Shown here: one piece after another, positions 44,634 through 53,338 of the stretch
Layout of the letters: each line of letters begins with the position of its first letter
Position numbering within the stretch: position 1 is the stretch's first letter
NCBI RefSeq assembly: GCF_013032445.1
Contig: NZ_WQCA01000014.1
Coordinates: 1 to 64,000, forward strand
Source: Ruegeria arenilitoris
GTDB taxonomy: Bacteria; Pseudomonadota; Alphaproteobacteria; Rhodobacterales; Rhodobacteraceae
Reading direction: 5' to 3'
Length of the DNA: 64,000 nt
Program-made: the position numbers and the translations under genes
The notes under the pieces: generated by a model
The model's database searches: none
Seen by the model: the letters and a program-made list of their open reading frames with translations, nothing else
Told to the model about the DNA's origin: nothing

Positions 44634-45134
44634 ATGCCCAACACTCCCGCCTGCGAACGTTTCTCCACTGGTGATCTTGTCGCGTTCGACTTTCCCTTCA
44701 GCGATGGCGGCGCGAAGACCCGCGTCTGCCTGATAGTCGCCGATGATCCGGGTCTACACGAAGTTGTTGTCGCTTACGGGACAACAAACCTCCGTCTCAA
44801 TCATGACCGCAGGAACGCAGTGATCCTGAATAGTCAATCGGATTGGTCGGCGGCGGGCCTGCACCGGGCAACGCGGTTTCAGGTGGACCGCCGCATCCGG
44901 GTTTCAATGACCGATATGCGGTTCAAGCAGAATAGATCCCTGGGAACCGCTAAAGTCGGTAGGTTGTTACCAGGCCGGATTCAGCAACTAATGACATGCT
45001 ACAGCCGTTTGAAACCCGTTTCTTTCGCTCAGGAGCGACTGGGTATCCATCCGAAACCACAGGTGCACAATGGTCGCCGCTCGTTTCTCGGCCGTCGGCC
45101 CGTACGACACAACGCGGGTTCTGCCGCCGCCTGA
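44634..45134 (+). CDS. PemK/MazF-like toxin-fold protein
   Basis: A 166-aa protein. Residues 12-40 (GDLVAFDFPFSDGGAKTRVC, LIVAD) match the start of the PemK/MazF endoribonuclease fold. It has an extra basic C-terminus of about 45 residues (GIHPKPQVHNGRRSFLGRRP). GAAGGAAG precedes the start. No standard antitoxin lies just upstream; the 76-aa gene downstream is a conceivable partner. Toxicity not shown. Confidence 0.6.
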   Translation: MPNTPACERFSTGDLVAFDFPFSDGGAKTRVCLIVADDPGLHEVVVAYGTTNLRLNHDRRNAVILNSQSDWSAAGLHRATRFQVDRRIRVSMTDMRFKQNRSLGTAKVGRLLPGRIQQLMTCYSRLKPVSFAQERLGIHPKPQVHNGRRSFLGRRPVRHNAGSAAA

Positions 45135-45237
45135 TTTTAGGCTTCTCGGAACGCGGTGGGCATCAAAAGAGCCAACTCAAGCCCGCCCCCAGGGCGTTCC
45201 GGCAAACGCCTGCACACACAATCAAAAGGATTGAGAA

Positions 45238-45468
45238 ATGAAGAAAAGCCGAGAGACAGAAACAGACCGGTGCGCGCCCAATAATCGTGCGGATGCTGGC
45301 GGAGATGAAAGCTACAGGAAAGGAGTAGAAGATCTGATCGAGCGCGACCGCCAAATGACCGAGGCGCGTGCAGAAAAACTTCGGATTCTGCAGGATATAG
45401 TCAAAGACACGTTCGATGCCGTGGTCCTGTTTGGGCAGCACTATAGTGGAAGGCTCGATACGATTTGA
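45238..45468 (+). CDS. Hypothetical 76-aa charged helical protein
   Basis: Not recognised. Highly charged, likely one long helix (VEDLIERDRQMTEARAEKLR, ILQDIVKDTFDAVVLFGQHY). AAAGGATTGAG precedes the start. It follows the PemK-like gene by about 100 bp on the same strand. Confidence 0.5.
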   Translation: MKKSRETETDRCAPNNRADAGGDESYRKGVEDLIERDRQMTEARAEKLRILQDIVKDTFDAVVLFGQHYSGRLDTI

Positions 45469-45477
45469 TCATTCTCG

Positions 45478-45687
45478 GTGTTTCACAAGGACCCGGACGC
45501 CCGAGCCACCGTGAAGGCCTTCGTGAAGGACGCCCTGTCCCGAATTGGCGTTGCGATTATCTGGGAGGGCAGGGATGTCACGGACATTCCGCTCCGCAAG
45601 GATCGGGCGACGGCGCATGAGAAGATCAGGATGTGGGAAATCCTGAGCCCATGCGCGCGCAAATTGCAGCGCAGAGATGCCCGGTGA
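45478..45687 (+). CDS. Possible 69-aa protein, GTG start
   Basis: Not recognised. Frame with GTG start 9 bp after the previous stop (KDPDARATVKAFVKDALSRI, GVAIIWEGRDVTDIP). No ribosome site; overlaps nothing. May continue the neighbouring small gene after an old frameshift. Confidence 0.3.
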   Translation: MFHKDPDARATVKAFVKDALSRIGVAIIWEGRDVTDIPLRKDRATAHEKIRMWEILSPCARKLQRRDAR

Positions 45688-45688
45688 T

Positions 45689-46441
45689 TTACCTTTTCAT
45701 CTGCTCGGCTTCGTATTTACGTACGCTCTCATTTATTCTCTCGATGTCCTCCGCAGTCGGAATCCAATGGGCAGGAAAATGATTTTTGCAATGGGTCTCC
45801 GACACCCTGCTGTTGTGCTGCTCGGATACCGCCCAAATCGGAATATCATAGGCGCCACCAGGAGCAGCCGTCTCAGGGTCGCTTTCGGTAACCTCAGCAT
45901 ATTTCCCTGTCAGTAGCACAGTAACCGCGTAAGGTAAGTTGGGCGTGAGTTCGGGCACCGAAGTCGCGCTATTGCCGTTGATGTTCATAACGGTCAGGGT
46001 ATCCGTCGTTAGATAGGCTTGTCCCGACAAGAGCTGATGGTGGTATAGATCGGATATTCTCAAAAGCGCGTCACCCGTGTTGATCGCCAGGTATCCGGGA
46101 ACACCACTTTCGAACTCTTTGAGGCTTGATTGGAAACAGTTCGGCAGGTCGTCCGCCTCGATCCGCAGAAACCGTTTGCCATCCCAGATGACAACGGCGT
46201 CGAATACGAAGTGGCTCAGCGAAAACGGTGCATCTGTAAATACGTAAGAGACAGCCCGGATGGACGTTTCAGCATCCGGCCAGGTGGCAAAGAGTTGCTT
46301 CAGCTTGGTGCGCCACTGCGATCGCTTTGTCCGAACTGGCGATGACTTCGGCAGGTCGCCCCACGCATAGTGAAGTACGTATTGTCCGTTCTGAGCTTGC
46401 TCGATGAGGTTGGTCAACTCAGTGTTTTGGGAAGGGGTCAT
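45689..46441 (-). CDS. Hypothetical 250-aa protein
   Basis: Not recognised. The protein has no signal peptide or membrane span. Segments such as SHFVFDAVVIWDGKRFLRIE and LPYAVTVLLTGKYAEVTESD suggest a soluble alpha/beta fold. GAGAG precedes the start. It converges with the 69-aa frame. Confidence 0.55.
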   Translation of the reverse strand: MTPSQNTELTNLIEQAQNGQYVLHYAWGDLPKSSPVRTKRSQWRTKLKQLFATWPDAETSIRAVSYVFTDAPFSLSHFVFDAVVIWDGKRFLRIEADDLPNCFQSSLKEFESGVPGYLAINTGDALLRISDLYHHQLLSGQAYLTTDTLTVMNINGNSATSVPELTPNLPYAVTVLLTGKYAEVTESDPETAAPGGAYDIPIWAVSEQHNSRVSETHCKNHFPAHWIPTAEDIERINESVRKYEAEQMKR

Positions 46442-46896
46442 GTTGCTCTCTTCAGTTTGGTGTCAAGGTGGCAAACCCCCAGTCAAACATGTCAGATTGC
46501 TCAGCCAGGGTCGCGATGGGCATGATTTGGGAGCAAGATTGATTTTGGGAAATCGCTGGCGCGAAAAATCTGATGAAGAGGGCAGGGGAACTGACTCCGG
46601 GCAGATCAGCGATGCTAGCCGCGACCTGTTTTCTGATCTGCGATGCATCGTACCAACGTGTTCGAGTTTCGTCGGTTGGTTGCTTCGCGCTGTTGCGCGT
46701 CGTTGCTTGCATCGGTGATGCCGGGGTTCAGAGGGCCGATGTTGCAAGCCAAGAAGATTTATTTTCGAAAAATTCACCAAACCCGTTTTGCAAAGTCCAG
46801 CGCCGGTCGAACCTTATGATCGCCCCGGGCGACTACGGTGACCCCGCGGGTTTGGAAACCGGGCTGTGCCCCAAAAACAAAGAGAAAGGCAACCTG
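46442..46896. other. Intergenic region, no gene recognised
   Basis: Frames run through it but none has a start with ribosome site. It is the leader region of the 187-aa gene that follows. Confidence 0.35.
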
Positions 46897-47460
46897 ATGA
46901 GTGAGCACTACGTCAGTAAAGCGCTCCTGTTCGATGAAGCGGATATGATCAGTGAGGACGGCAGTGAACCGCAGGCATTTGAAGAGCTTGTTGAGATGTG
47001 GAAGGAGAAGATCCGTAGTGAATTTGTCAGTGATTATCCTACGTTCCAAATGCTGGGTGTCTGTTCCGAGCGATTTGGCCGTTCAGATATTTTGAGCCGG
47101 AACTATCGTGCCAAGTGGGTGAAAACTGAGAACGGGTGGAGTGACACGTTGTCTGCTGTCTTTTACTCGCTCGGTGACTTGGAAGAAGATCTGATCGCGC
47201 GGTTTATTGAATCTGAAGATACCAATCAGTTGGTTTCTGACGTTGCCGAGGAAATTGTCGAAGACATTGAAGCACAAGACTATCGTGGTGCGAAAGAACG
47301 TTTATCTGTGCTGGAAAACCTGCATGATGCCGGGCTGCCGTGGTTTCGCAATGCGTTTGACCTGAAAACCGGCGGAACTGATGACGCCCATGACTATCGA
47401 CGTGAAGATCGGGGCCCTGGAAGGCGCGTAATCGTCGAAGTGGCGTTTATCTGGGGATAA
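46897..47460 (+). CDS. Hypothetical 187-aa acidic protein, LFDEA family copy A
   Basis: Not recognised in known families. Strongly acidic and soluble. It begins MSEHYVSKALLFDEAD and ends GPGRRVIVEVAFIWG. The gene at 55931-56497 encodes a protein of almost equal length with LFDEA at the same place and the ending GDGRRILVEM, so the two are likely paralogues. This copy lies directly before the HTH/recombinase module. The start at MSEHYV has AGAGAAAGG upstream. Confidence 0.6.
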   Translation: MSEHYVSKALLFDEADMISEDGSEPQAFEELVEMWKEKIRSEFVSDYPTFQMLGVCSERFGRSDILSRNYRAKWVKTENGWSDTLSAVFYSLGDLEEDLIARFIESEDTNQLVSDVAEEIVEDIEAQDYRGAKERLSVLENLHDAGLPWFRNAFDLKTGGTDDAHDYRREDRGPGRRVIVEVAFIWG

Positions 47461-47769
47461 AGCTCCCAGAGCAGCATGTTTCATCATGTAGTATTGCAAA
47501 CCTGTCCGCGCAGGATCGCCCTGATCCGGCGTGCGAAGTCACGCATCTCTCGAATGTGGGCCAGCAACTCGAAACTGCGCGGGCATCAGCCGCGAAGTTG
47601 TTATCGGCATCTATGAAGTAAATAATCAGCTGCGTGCTGAGCGCCGGATGTCCGTGTTTGACATGTCACGTCACGCGGCGTCCGATGGTGTCAGTATTTT
47701 CTGTGAGTATTTTTCGATTGGAGATCAGGGAACCACCTCCTTTCCAGAACATGGAAATGGAGACCCCGA
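47461..47769. other. Leader region before the recombinase module
   Basis: A frame (47531-47773) overlaps the next start by 4 bp but has no ribosome site or recognisable motif. This stretch may hold one end of the mobile module; no terminal repeat could be fixed by eye. Confidence 0.35.
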
Positions 47770-48003
47770 ATGATCGTATCCCCTGATGAAACCTTTTCGG
47801 CTCGTGAGGCGGCCGAGTTCCTGCGCAAGTCCGAGCGCCAGGTGCAGCGCTATCTCGCTGATGGCCGGCTAAAGGGTAATCGCAAGAATGGCCGGTGGCA
47901 GATCACCGCGCTGGCCCTGTGGAATTACCAGGGCATTGCCCGCGAAATGCAGGATATCTGGGTCGATTACTGCGTTCGGATGGCGAAACATGAGGCAGAA
48001 TAA
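47770..48003 (+). CDS. Small HTH (excisionase/MerR-like) DNA-binding protein
   Basis: A 77-aa protein with an excisionase-type winged HTH: TFSAREAAEFLRKSERQVQR, YLADGRLKGNRKNGRWQIT. GGAAATGGAGA precedes the start. It comes just before two tyrosine recombinases on the same strand, so it may act as their directionality factor or regulator. Confidence 0.75.
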   Translation: MIVSPDETFSAREAAEFLRKSERQVQRYLADGRLKGNRKNGRWQITALALWNYQGIAREMQDIWVDYCVRMAKHEAE

Positions 48004-48168
48004 ATACACACTAATTCAATGGGTTATAAATTTCGGGGATTTTGGGTGGCCTCCATTGTGTGGGAATGCAGGCCGACCTTTTTACCCCGATGTCAGTTCG
48101 CGCCGCCCCGTGTCCGAAAGTGACGCAAAGGGGTCGCTGATGTCTGCCCCTGACCGTGATCCGATGAG

Positions 48169-48208
48169 GATCTGAAAGCCCGTTTCCCGGTGAACGGACT
48201 TTCAGATC
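48169..48208. repeat. 16-bp inverted repeat before recombinase A
   Basis: GATCTGAAAGCCCGTT and AACGGACTTTCAGATC pair over 16 bp with one mismatch around an 8-nt loop. It lies 32 bp upstream of the first recombinase start, between it and the HTH gene. Could be a recombination core site, a regulator site or an attenuator. No T-run follows. Confidence 0.5.
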
Positions 48209-48240
48209 ATCCCCGTCATCCCAATAAGAAAGATAAGAAA

Positions 48241-50487
48241 ATGCTGGATAATACCCAACTTCAAGGAACCGTTGCCGACGTGATTGCTGTTTTGCGTCTG
48301 ACACCCATGAACGCAAGTACCCGAGTGGTTACAATCAAATCCGCGCGTGATCTACGTGCGGCTCTGTCTGGTGGAGCGAACCTGTCAGCCTCGAAGTTTT
48401 TCGATGCGGCTACAGTTCCCACGCCGGAGTTGCGCAGTAAGCTCGGCCCGCGGCATGTTCAAATCCTGAGCGACGTCAAACGGGCACAACGCGCTTGGTC
48501 GGACAGGTTTCGCCGTGACCTGGTATTGCGGCTCAAAGGTAAGTTGCCCACTTTGGCGGACGCTATTGATGCAGTTGAAGCCATGGGCGCTTCTGATCAT
48601 GGTCAACGGACCGTTCAATCGATCCGAAAATTTGCGAGCGCTCAGGCGACATCACCGGCAAACATTACCGCGACGGCCGTGGCTACCGAACCCCTGTTGC
48701 GCGCATTGGTGCCGGAAGATCTCGGCGTTCGGACAGCCAAGACGCTGAGGAACAAGGTTGTGCAAATTCGTTCTGCCGTTGAGTTGGTTGATCCCAATGC
48801 GGTGTCCGGACGCGAGGCGGATGTCAAAGGTCTTCCGAAGGTTTGGCAGGAGTTGCTCGCAAAGTTGGAAGCGGAGATTCCGAAATCCTGTAACGCCGAG
48901 CTTGCCATCCTTCGCCGGCTCGCGGTTCGGGCGGATCGTGAGGGTCTCTTGCCTGGTCAGGTACATGCCGAGCTCATCGCCGGTTTTGTCGCTTATGAGA
49001 AGGCCACCAAGTCCTCCAGCCATATCGAAAAAATACGCCGGGCAGCAAAAACCTGGAACAAAGTGATTGCTCGAGAAGGCCTGCTTGCCGCGCAGTTTGA
49101 AACCAGCAACTCTCAGAACAGGCTTCCGGACGTGACTTGGGGTGAGGTTCCCGAACCGATACGGTCGCGTGTCGACGCACTCACTGACAGAATGGTCGCC
49201 CCTCAGGGGGATGAAGCCTGGTCCTCGTTCATTGAAGACGAGGACGATCTGGGATTGGGTGAACTTTCGTTGGGTTCTGGGCTATCCGATACAAAGCTCG
49301 CTCGCGAGAAAGGCACACAGCGCAACCTTCGTGATGCGGTGAAGCGGGCCTGGTACGCCGCCCAGACCAGTCCCAAAGTAACGGCAAAGCCGCGAACTCT
49401 GGAAGATCTTTTCCGTAAGGACTGCCTGCTCGCTGTCGTTGCGGCCATTCGAGAGAAACGGCGTGAACGCGTCGAGGCGAGGGGAGATAACTGGGAAGCC
49501 AACAAAAAAGGTCGTTATGAGTGTTCCCTGATCCAGGCACTATACTCGGTTGGCAAATCCTGTGAACTGCCCGTCGAGATCCTGGAACCCGTCAGGGAAC
49601 TGACTCTCAAGTTGGACCCAAGCGTCGTTGGCACCAAGATCACTTCCGATGGCACGCTGGCCTATGTCTACGAAGATCGCAAAATCGGGCGGCATCACGA
49701 AACGATGTTGCGCCAGTTCAACGAAGACTCGGCGTTAAGTCGCTGGTTCCAGGCACCGGGTGTCCTTTGGCGTGAAGCCGAGACATGGAAACGCCGGGGC
49801 AAGAACCGACCGACGCTGGCCCAGGCGGCACTGGCGCGTTCCGCATTGATCGCCCAACTCGAACAACGGGTCACTCCGATGCGTCGCACCAACCTGGCGC
49901 GGTTGCGTGCGTTCGGCGATGACAGCCACCTCAGCCTGCCCGTGGGGGCAGGGGAGGGAACGTTGATCCTGCCGGGGGCGGAGTTGAAAAACCTCCGGTC
50001 GATCCATGTCACCATAGATCGGGAGACGGTGAAAATGCTGAAGCGTTTCATCGAGGTCTATCGGCCACTCTTCGTTGAAAATGCAAATGCCGACCCGGAA
50101 AACCCGCATCTTTTTCCGGGCGCGGCCAGTGAGCGCAAGGAACGTGGCGAAGATGGCGGTTATCCGAAGGGTTTAGGATACATCACAAAGGAAAAACTGT
50201 CCCAGCGCTTCCGGCAGCACATCTGGAAACACTGCCAGCTGCGCATGGATCTGCAGGTGATGCGCCACATCGCTGGCAAGGTGATCCTCGACATGGATCC
50301 GAGTGCCATGGGGTTGGTGCAGGAGGTGCTGGGGCACAAACGGATCGAAACCACGCAGTCCTATTATGCGCAGGTTTGCAAGATCGTCGCGCAGAAAAAC
50401 TACCTGCAATTGCTCGACCAATATACGCGTCGCGTCGTTTCGCATGTGGATTTCCAGGTCATGCTCGAACAACAGAAGGAGGGCTGA
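48241..50487 (+). CDS. Large tyrosine recombinase A
   Basis: A 748-aa protein, twice the size of common integrases. The N-terminal 500 residues are unrecognised, mostly helical and probably DNA-binding. The C-terminal catalytic domain shows LQVMRHIAG (box II) and VQEVLGHKRIETTQSYYAQ with the His and nucleophile Tyr. The usual first His of the HxxR motif is Gln here (QVMR). It is followed after 3 bp by recombinase B, so both are co-translated. Confidence 0.75.
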   Translation: MLDNTQLQGTVADVIAVLRLTPMNASTRVVTIKSARDLRAALSGGANLSASKFFDAATVPTPELRSKLGPRHVQILSDVKRAQRAWSDRFRRDLVLRLKGKLPTLADAIDAVEAMGASDHGQRTVQSIRKFASAQATSPANITATAVATEPLLRALVPEDLGVRTAKTLRNKVVQIRSAVELVDPNAVSGREADVKGLPKVWQELLAKLEAEIPKSCNAELAILRRLAVRADREGLLPGQVHAELIAGFVAYEKATKSSSHIEKIRRAAKTWNKVIAREGLLAAQFETSNSQNRLPDVTWGEVPEPIRSRVDALTDRMVAPQGDEAWSSFIEDEDDLGLGELSLGSGLSDTKLAREKGTQRNLRDAVKRAWYAAQTSPKVTAKPRTLEDLFRKDCLLAVVAAIREKRRERVEARGDNWEANKKGRYECSLIQALYSVGKSCELPVEILEPVRELTLKLDPSVVGTKITSDGTLAYVYEDRKIGRHHETMLRQFNEDSALSRWFQAPGVLWREAETWKRRGKNRPTLAQAALARSALIAQLEQRVTPMRRTNLARLRAFGDDSHLSLPVGAGEGTLILPGAELKNLRSIHVTIDRETVKMLKRFIEVYRPLFVENANADPENPHLFPGAASERKERGEDGGYPKGLGYITKEKLSQRFRQHIWKHCQLRMDLQVMRHIAGKVILDMDPSAMGLVQEVLGHKRIETTQSYYAQVCKIVAQKNYLQLLDQYTRRVVSHVDFQVMLEQQKEG

Positions 50488-50490
50488 GAT

Positions 50491-51978
50491 ATGCCAAGAC
50501 ACCGCCTATCTATGGCACCTTCCGACTGGCCTGGGGATATCCGGACCCAGTTCGAGGAGGTGTTTTCAAGCGTTTCGAAACATCAGAGGCGGCGGCTCGA
50601 GCAAGGGCTTGGCCGCTGGCTATTGGAGGCAGATCGTGATGATCTGCCACCGGAACTGATCACGCCGGCGCTTGTCGAGAGCAGGTTGGGGCATCTGCGG
50701 CCGGAAATCGTGGCCGCAGTCAAGCAGGCGCTGCAGGCCGTCTATCCCGAGGCGGCGGTCTTTGTTCGGGAAAACAAGGTCGAAGTGGAAAGCAAGCGAA
50801 AGGCGCTGGAACGGGAGATCGATCGCAACTGGCATCGTCTTCCGCCTGCGTGGCAGGAAGCGGCCCGGCCCAAGCTGCATTTTTGTTCTGAAGGGCTCAA
50901 TGATGGCATTCTGGTGGAAGCATGGACCTCCGATACGCTGCAATCGCGGTTGCAAACGGTTTGGTCCTTTTTTGATTTCTGCCGTGCAGAGGCACTGGAA
51001 GAGGAGATCACAAGAAACACTGTGCAGCGGCGTCTGGACGCGCGCCAAGCGGAGTTTCGGGCGGGCCATTTTTCTCTGGCAACGATCCATGGCGAGATAC
51101 AACGTCTAAAAATGTTGGGTATGGCGATGTTTCGGGATCGGGACTGGACATGGCTCGATCCGGTTTTGCGCGTTCTGAAGAAGAAAGTGGCGTTGCAGCC
51201 GTCACGCAGTGATGCCCGGCTTGTCGATCTGGCAGAACTGCGGCAGGCGGCAATCAGTTGTTCCGAAGTGGCGCTGCGCCATCACAAAGCTGGTGTTGGG
51301 TGCCGAGCCAAAACAACAGCCAACAAAATGGCACGCACCGGGCTTGCGATCAGCCTGCTGGTAAATTCGCCGATCCGACGGGAGTCGCTGGCGACCCTGG
51401 ACCTGAAAGAGAATTTTGATGCCAACTTCACGCGCCTTTTTCTGTCGCCCCATGAGACTAAGGACAAGAAACGCGATGAACGTATATTGACGCCAGAGGT
51501 TCGAAAACAGCTGCAGGATTATGTGGCGCACCACAGAGCCTCAGTCGCTCCGCATCGGGAAACCGCTCTGTTTGTTGGCAGCCGCGGAAAGCCGGTCGCG
51601 CCCGCCTACCTGAGTCAGACAGTGGGCGATCAATGCCAGAAGCTCTTTGGCAAACGTGTCACACCGCAAGTCATCCGCAACATCATTGCGGGTTTCATCG
51701 TGTCTCAGGTGCCGGAGAAAGCCAGCCTTGCCAGTGTCGTCCTGAACCATGCGTCGATCGCAACGACGGAAACCTACCGGGCCAATGGCAAGCAGGTTCA
51801 GGCAGCGAAGAAACTGCGCGAGGCCAATGACCAGGGCCGGTCGGACCATGGGGTAAACCAATCTCCGTTGGAACAACCTGAAAAGCGCGGAAGTAGTCGC
51901 AAATGCCGTACCAGGCCGGTGCGACGCCCGCGTGGTAGATTATCCGATCCGACACAAACCGGACGAGCACCGATTTGA
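50491..51978 (+). CDS. Tyrosine recombinase B
   Basis: A 495-aa recombinase. Core motifs: NSPIRRESLATLDL (box I Arg), a Lys region near SPHETKDKKRDERI, TPQVIRNIIAG (box II) and SVVLNHASIATTETYRANG with His and Tyr. As in recombinase A, box II has Gln in place of the first His (QVIR). A basic tail (RTRPVRRPRGR) follows. AAGGAGG precedes the start. The two enzymes together resemble the layout of Tn554-type TnpA/TnpB pairs. Confidence 0.78.
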   Translation: MPRHRLSMAPSDWPGDIRTQFEEVFSSVSKHQRRRLEQGLGRWLLEADRDDLPPELITPALVESRLGHLRPEIVAAVKQALQAVYPEAAVFVRENKVEVESKRKALEREIDRNWHRLPPAWQEAARPKLHFCSEGLNDGILVEAWTSDTLQSRLQTVWSFFDFCRAEALEEEITRNTVQRRLDARQAEFRAGHFSLATIHGEIQRLKMLGMAMFRDRDWTWLDPVLRVLKKKVALQPSRSDARLVDLAELRQAAISCSEVALRHHKAGVGCRAKTTANKMARTGLAISLLVNSPIRRESLATLDLKENFDANFTRLFLSPHETKDKKRDERILTPEVRKQLQDYVAHHRASVAPHRETALFVGSRGKPVAPAYLSQTVGDQCQKLFGKRVTPQVIRNIIAGFIVSQVPEKASLASVVLNHASIATTETYRANGKQVQAAKKLREANDQGRSDHGVNQSPLEQPEKRGSSRKCRTRPVRRPRGRLSDPTQTGRAPI

Positions 51979-52150
51979 CGGCCATCGATGCAGCACTCCC
52001 CTGTTGGCTTCGCGGCTCCTCTCCATGAGAGCCGCGACGCCAAAGGCGATGTGCTGATTCAATTTAAAACCAAAAAACCCAACCGTGCCCGAGGAGCGGT
52101 TGAACTTGTCACCCGAGGCATCCCGCCCTGGGCATTCAAGGGAGAACGCC

Positions 52151-52543
52151 ATGTTCGATACCCCATCGGCCGAAAACGGTCTGCTTTATTTCTTATCCAG
52201 CAAATCGGAGGCGCTGCATAAAGCTGTTCTTCTGCTCGGCGGACCACCCTGGGTGCGCCGATTTCTGAGGATCACATGTGATCTGGAGTACGCGGGATAT
52301 GCTACGCCGAAAATCCGCCGCGAGCTGAATTCTCTGCGTAGCCTGCTGGCACCGGAGAAGATCCATGTCGCCGGACAGGTTGAGGCTGGCTATTTTGCTC
52401 GGATTGACCCGGCATCGGGCAACGTTCAGGAAATCTGTCGCCTGACCGACGGGTTGGAAGACGCAATGATAGGGCAGGGGATCGCGATTTCGGCCTGTCC
52501 TGACACAATCGGCACATATGAGACCCGGGAGGTCTGGCAATGA
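52151..52543 (+). CDS. Hypothetical 130-aa protein
   Basis: Not recognised. Segments LLYFLSSKSEALHKAVLLLG and CDLEYAGYATPKIRRELNSL suggest helices followed by a strand-rich half (VAGQVEAGYFARID). AGGGAGAA precedes the start. Overlaps the next gene by 4 bp. Probably cargo of the recombinase module. Confidence 0.6.
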   Translation: MFDTPSAENGLLYFLSSKSEALHKAVLLLGGPPWVRRFLRITCDLEYAGYATPKIRRELNSLRSLLAPEKIHVAGQVEAGYFARIDPASGNVQEICRLTDGLEDAMIGQGIAISACPDTIGTYETREVWQ

Positions 52544-52956
52544 GTGTGTTCGACGATCCGATCCAAAAGGCAATCTACGAAGCGTTGGTTGCCGCAGGAG
52601 CCGCGCGTGATGCTGTCTACGAAGCAACTTCCCGTTCCACCTGTCCAAAAAGACTGCAGGCGGCCGCCCTCCGGTTTGAGCGGCTTCGAGATGATGACCT
52701 GTTTAAAGATACCGCATTCGACGAAGTTTCCGCGTTCGAGCAAATGCTGAACACGTGTGTCGCCGCTGAAAGCCAGTCCGGATATGTTGCCGACGAGCAT
52801 TGTATGTCAGGTGGCGGTTACGAGGTCACGCATCTTTCTGAAGACGGGCAACGGTTTGAAGCGGCGCGCAGGTCGGTCGCGGCAATGGTCGCAGCTCTTC
52901 AGGGCGTGAGCCGTCATTTGCACGCAGAACGTCTTTCCGTGTCGTTACGTGGATAA
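52540..52956 (+). CDS. Hypothetical 138-aa protein
   Basis: Not recognised. Predicted largely helical (IQKAIYEALVAAGAARDAVY, EAARRSVAAMVAALQG), two Cys in the centre. Translationally coupled to the preceding gene (ATGA), so the two products probably act together. Confidence 0.58.
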   Translation: MSVFDDPIQKAIYEALVAAGAARDAVYEATSRSTCPKRLQAAALRFERLRDDDLFKDTAFDEVSAFEQMLNTCVAAESQSGYVADEHCMSGGGYEVTHLSEDGQRFEAARRSVAAMVAALQGVSRHLHAERLSVSLRG

Positions 52957-52964
52957 TTGCTGCC

Positions 52965-52991
52965 TTGGTTGGCCATAATCTGGCCAACCAA
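52965..52991. repeat. Perfect 11-bp hairpin after the two-gene unit
   Basis: TTGGTTGGCCA-TAATC-TGGCCAACCAA, 8 bp after the 138-aa gene stop. It has no T-run in either direction, so it is either an RNA 3'-end structure or a DNA site. TTGGTTG also opens each direct repeat at 53918-54006 (read on the minus strand). Confidence 0.5.
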
Positions 52992-53016
52992 AACCATTCA
53001 ACATCCTGCAAGGCCC

Positions 53017-53130
53017 CGCTTTGCGGAACGGTTCAAGACGTTTCCACGATTAACCGAAGAGATGCTGGAGGCCGCGATCGCGTATCACCGTCGCGTCGTT
53101 GCCGACGGCGCCGCCGAGGATGAAGAGGGT
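53017..53130 (+). pseudogene. Possible DUF433-like antitoxin fragment
   Basis: An in-frame stretch reads FKTFPRLTEEMLEAAIAYHR, resembling the C-terminal helix region of DUF433 antitoxins. No start codon or N-terminal half is present. Weak call. Confidence 0.25.
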
Positions 53131-53185
53131 GGCGCCAGGGACCACAACGCTGAGGACACTCAGTCACCAGATGTCAGACGACTAA

Positions 53186-53338
53186 TTAGCACTTCGAAGT
53201 TTCGTTTTTCTGATCTGTGACGGGGATCTCAGTCCGCGGATACCGATAGCGCTCCAGTGATGGCCCATTCTGTTCGAGACGCCGGCGCTCCTCTTCAACG
53301 CCCGCCTGGGCTTCTGAATTCCATTTTTTATCGGTCAT
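53186..53338 (-). CDS. Hypothetical 50-aa protein coupled to the 180-aa gene
   Basis: A short frame MTDKKWNSEAQAGVEEERRR then LEQNGPSLERYRYPRTEIP, very charged. Its ATG overlaps the end of the 180-aa gene by 11 bp on the same strand, typical of coupled translation. Not recognised. Confidence 0.45.
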   Translation of the reverse strand: MTDKKWNSEAQAGVEEERRRLEQNGPSLERYRYPRTEIPVTDQKNETSKC

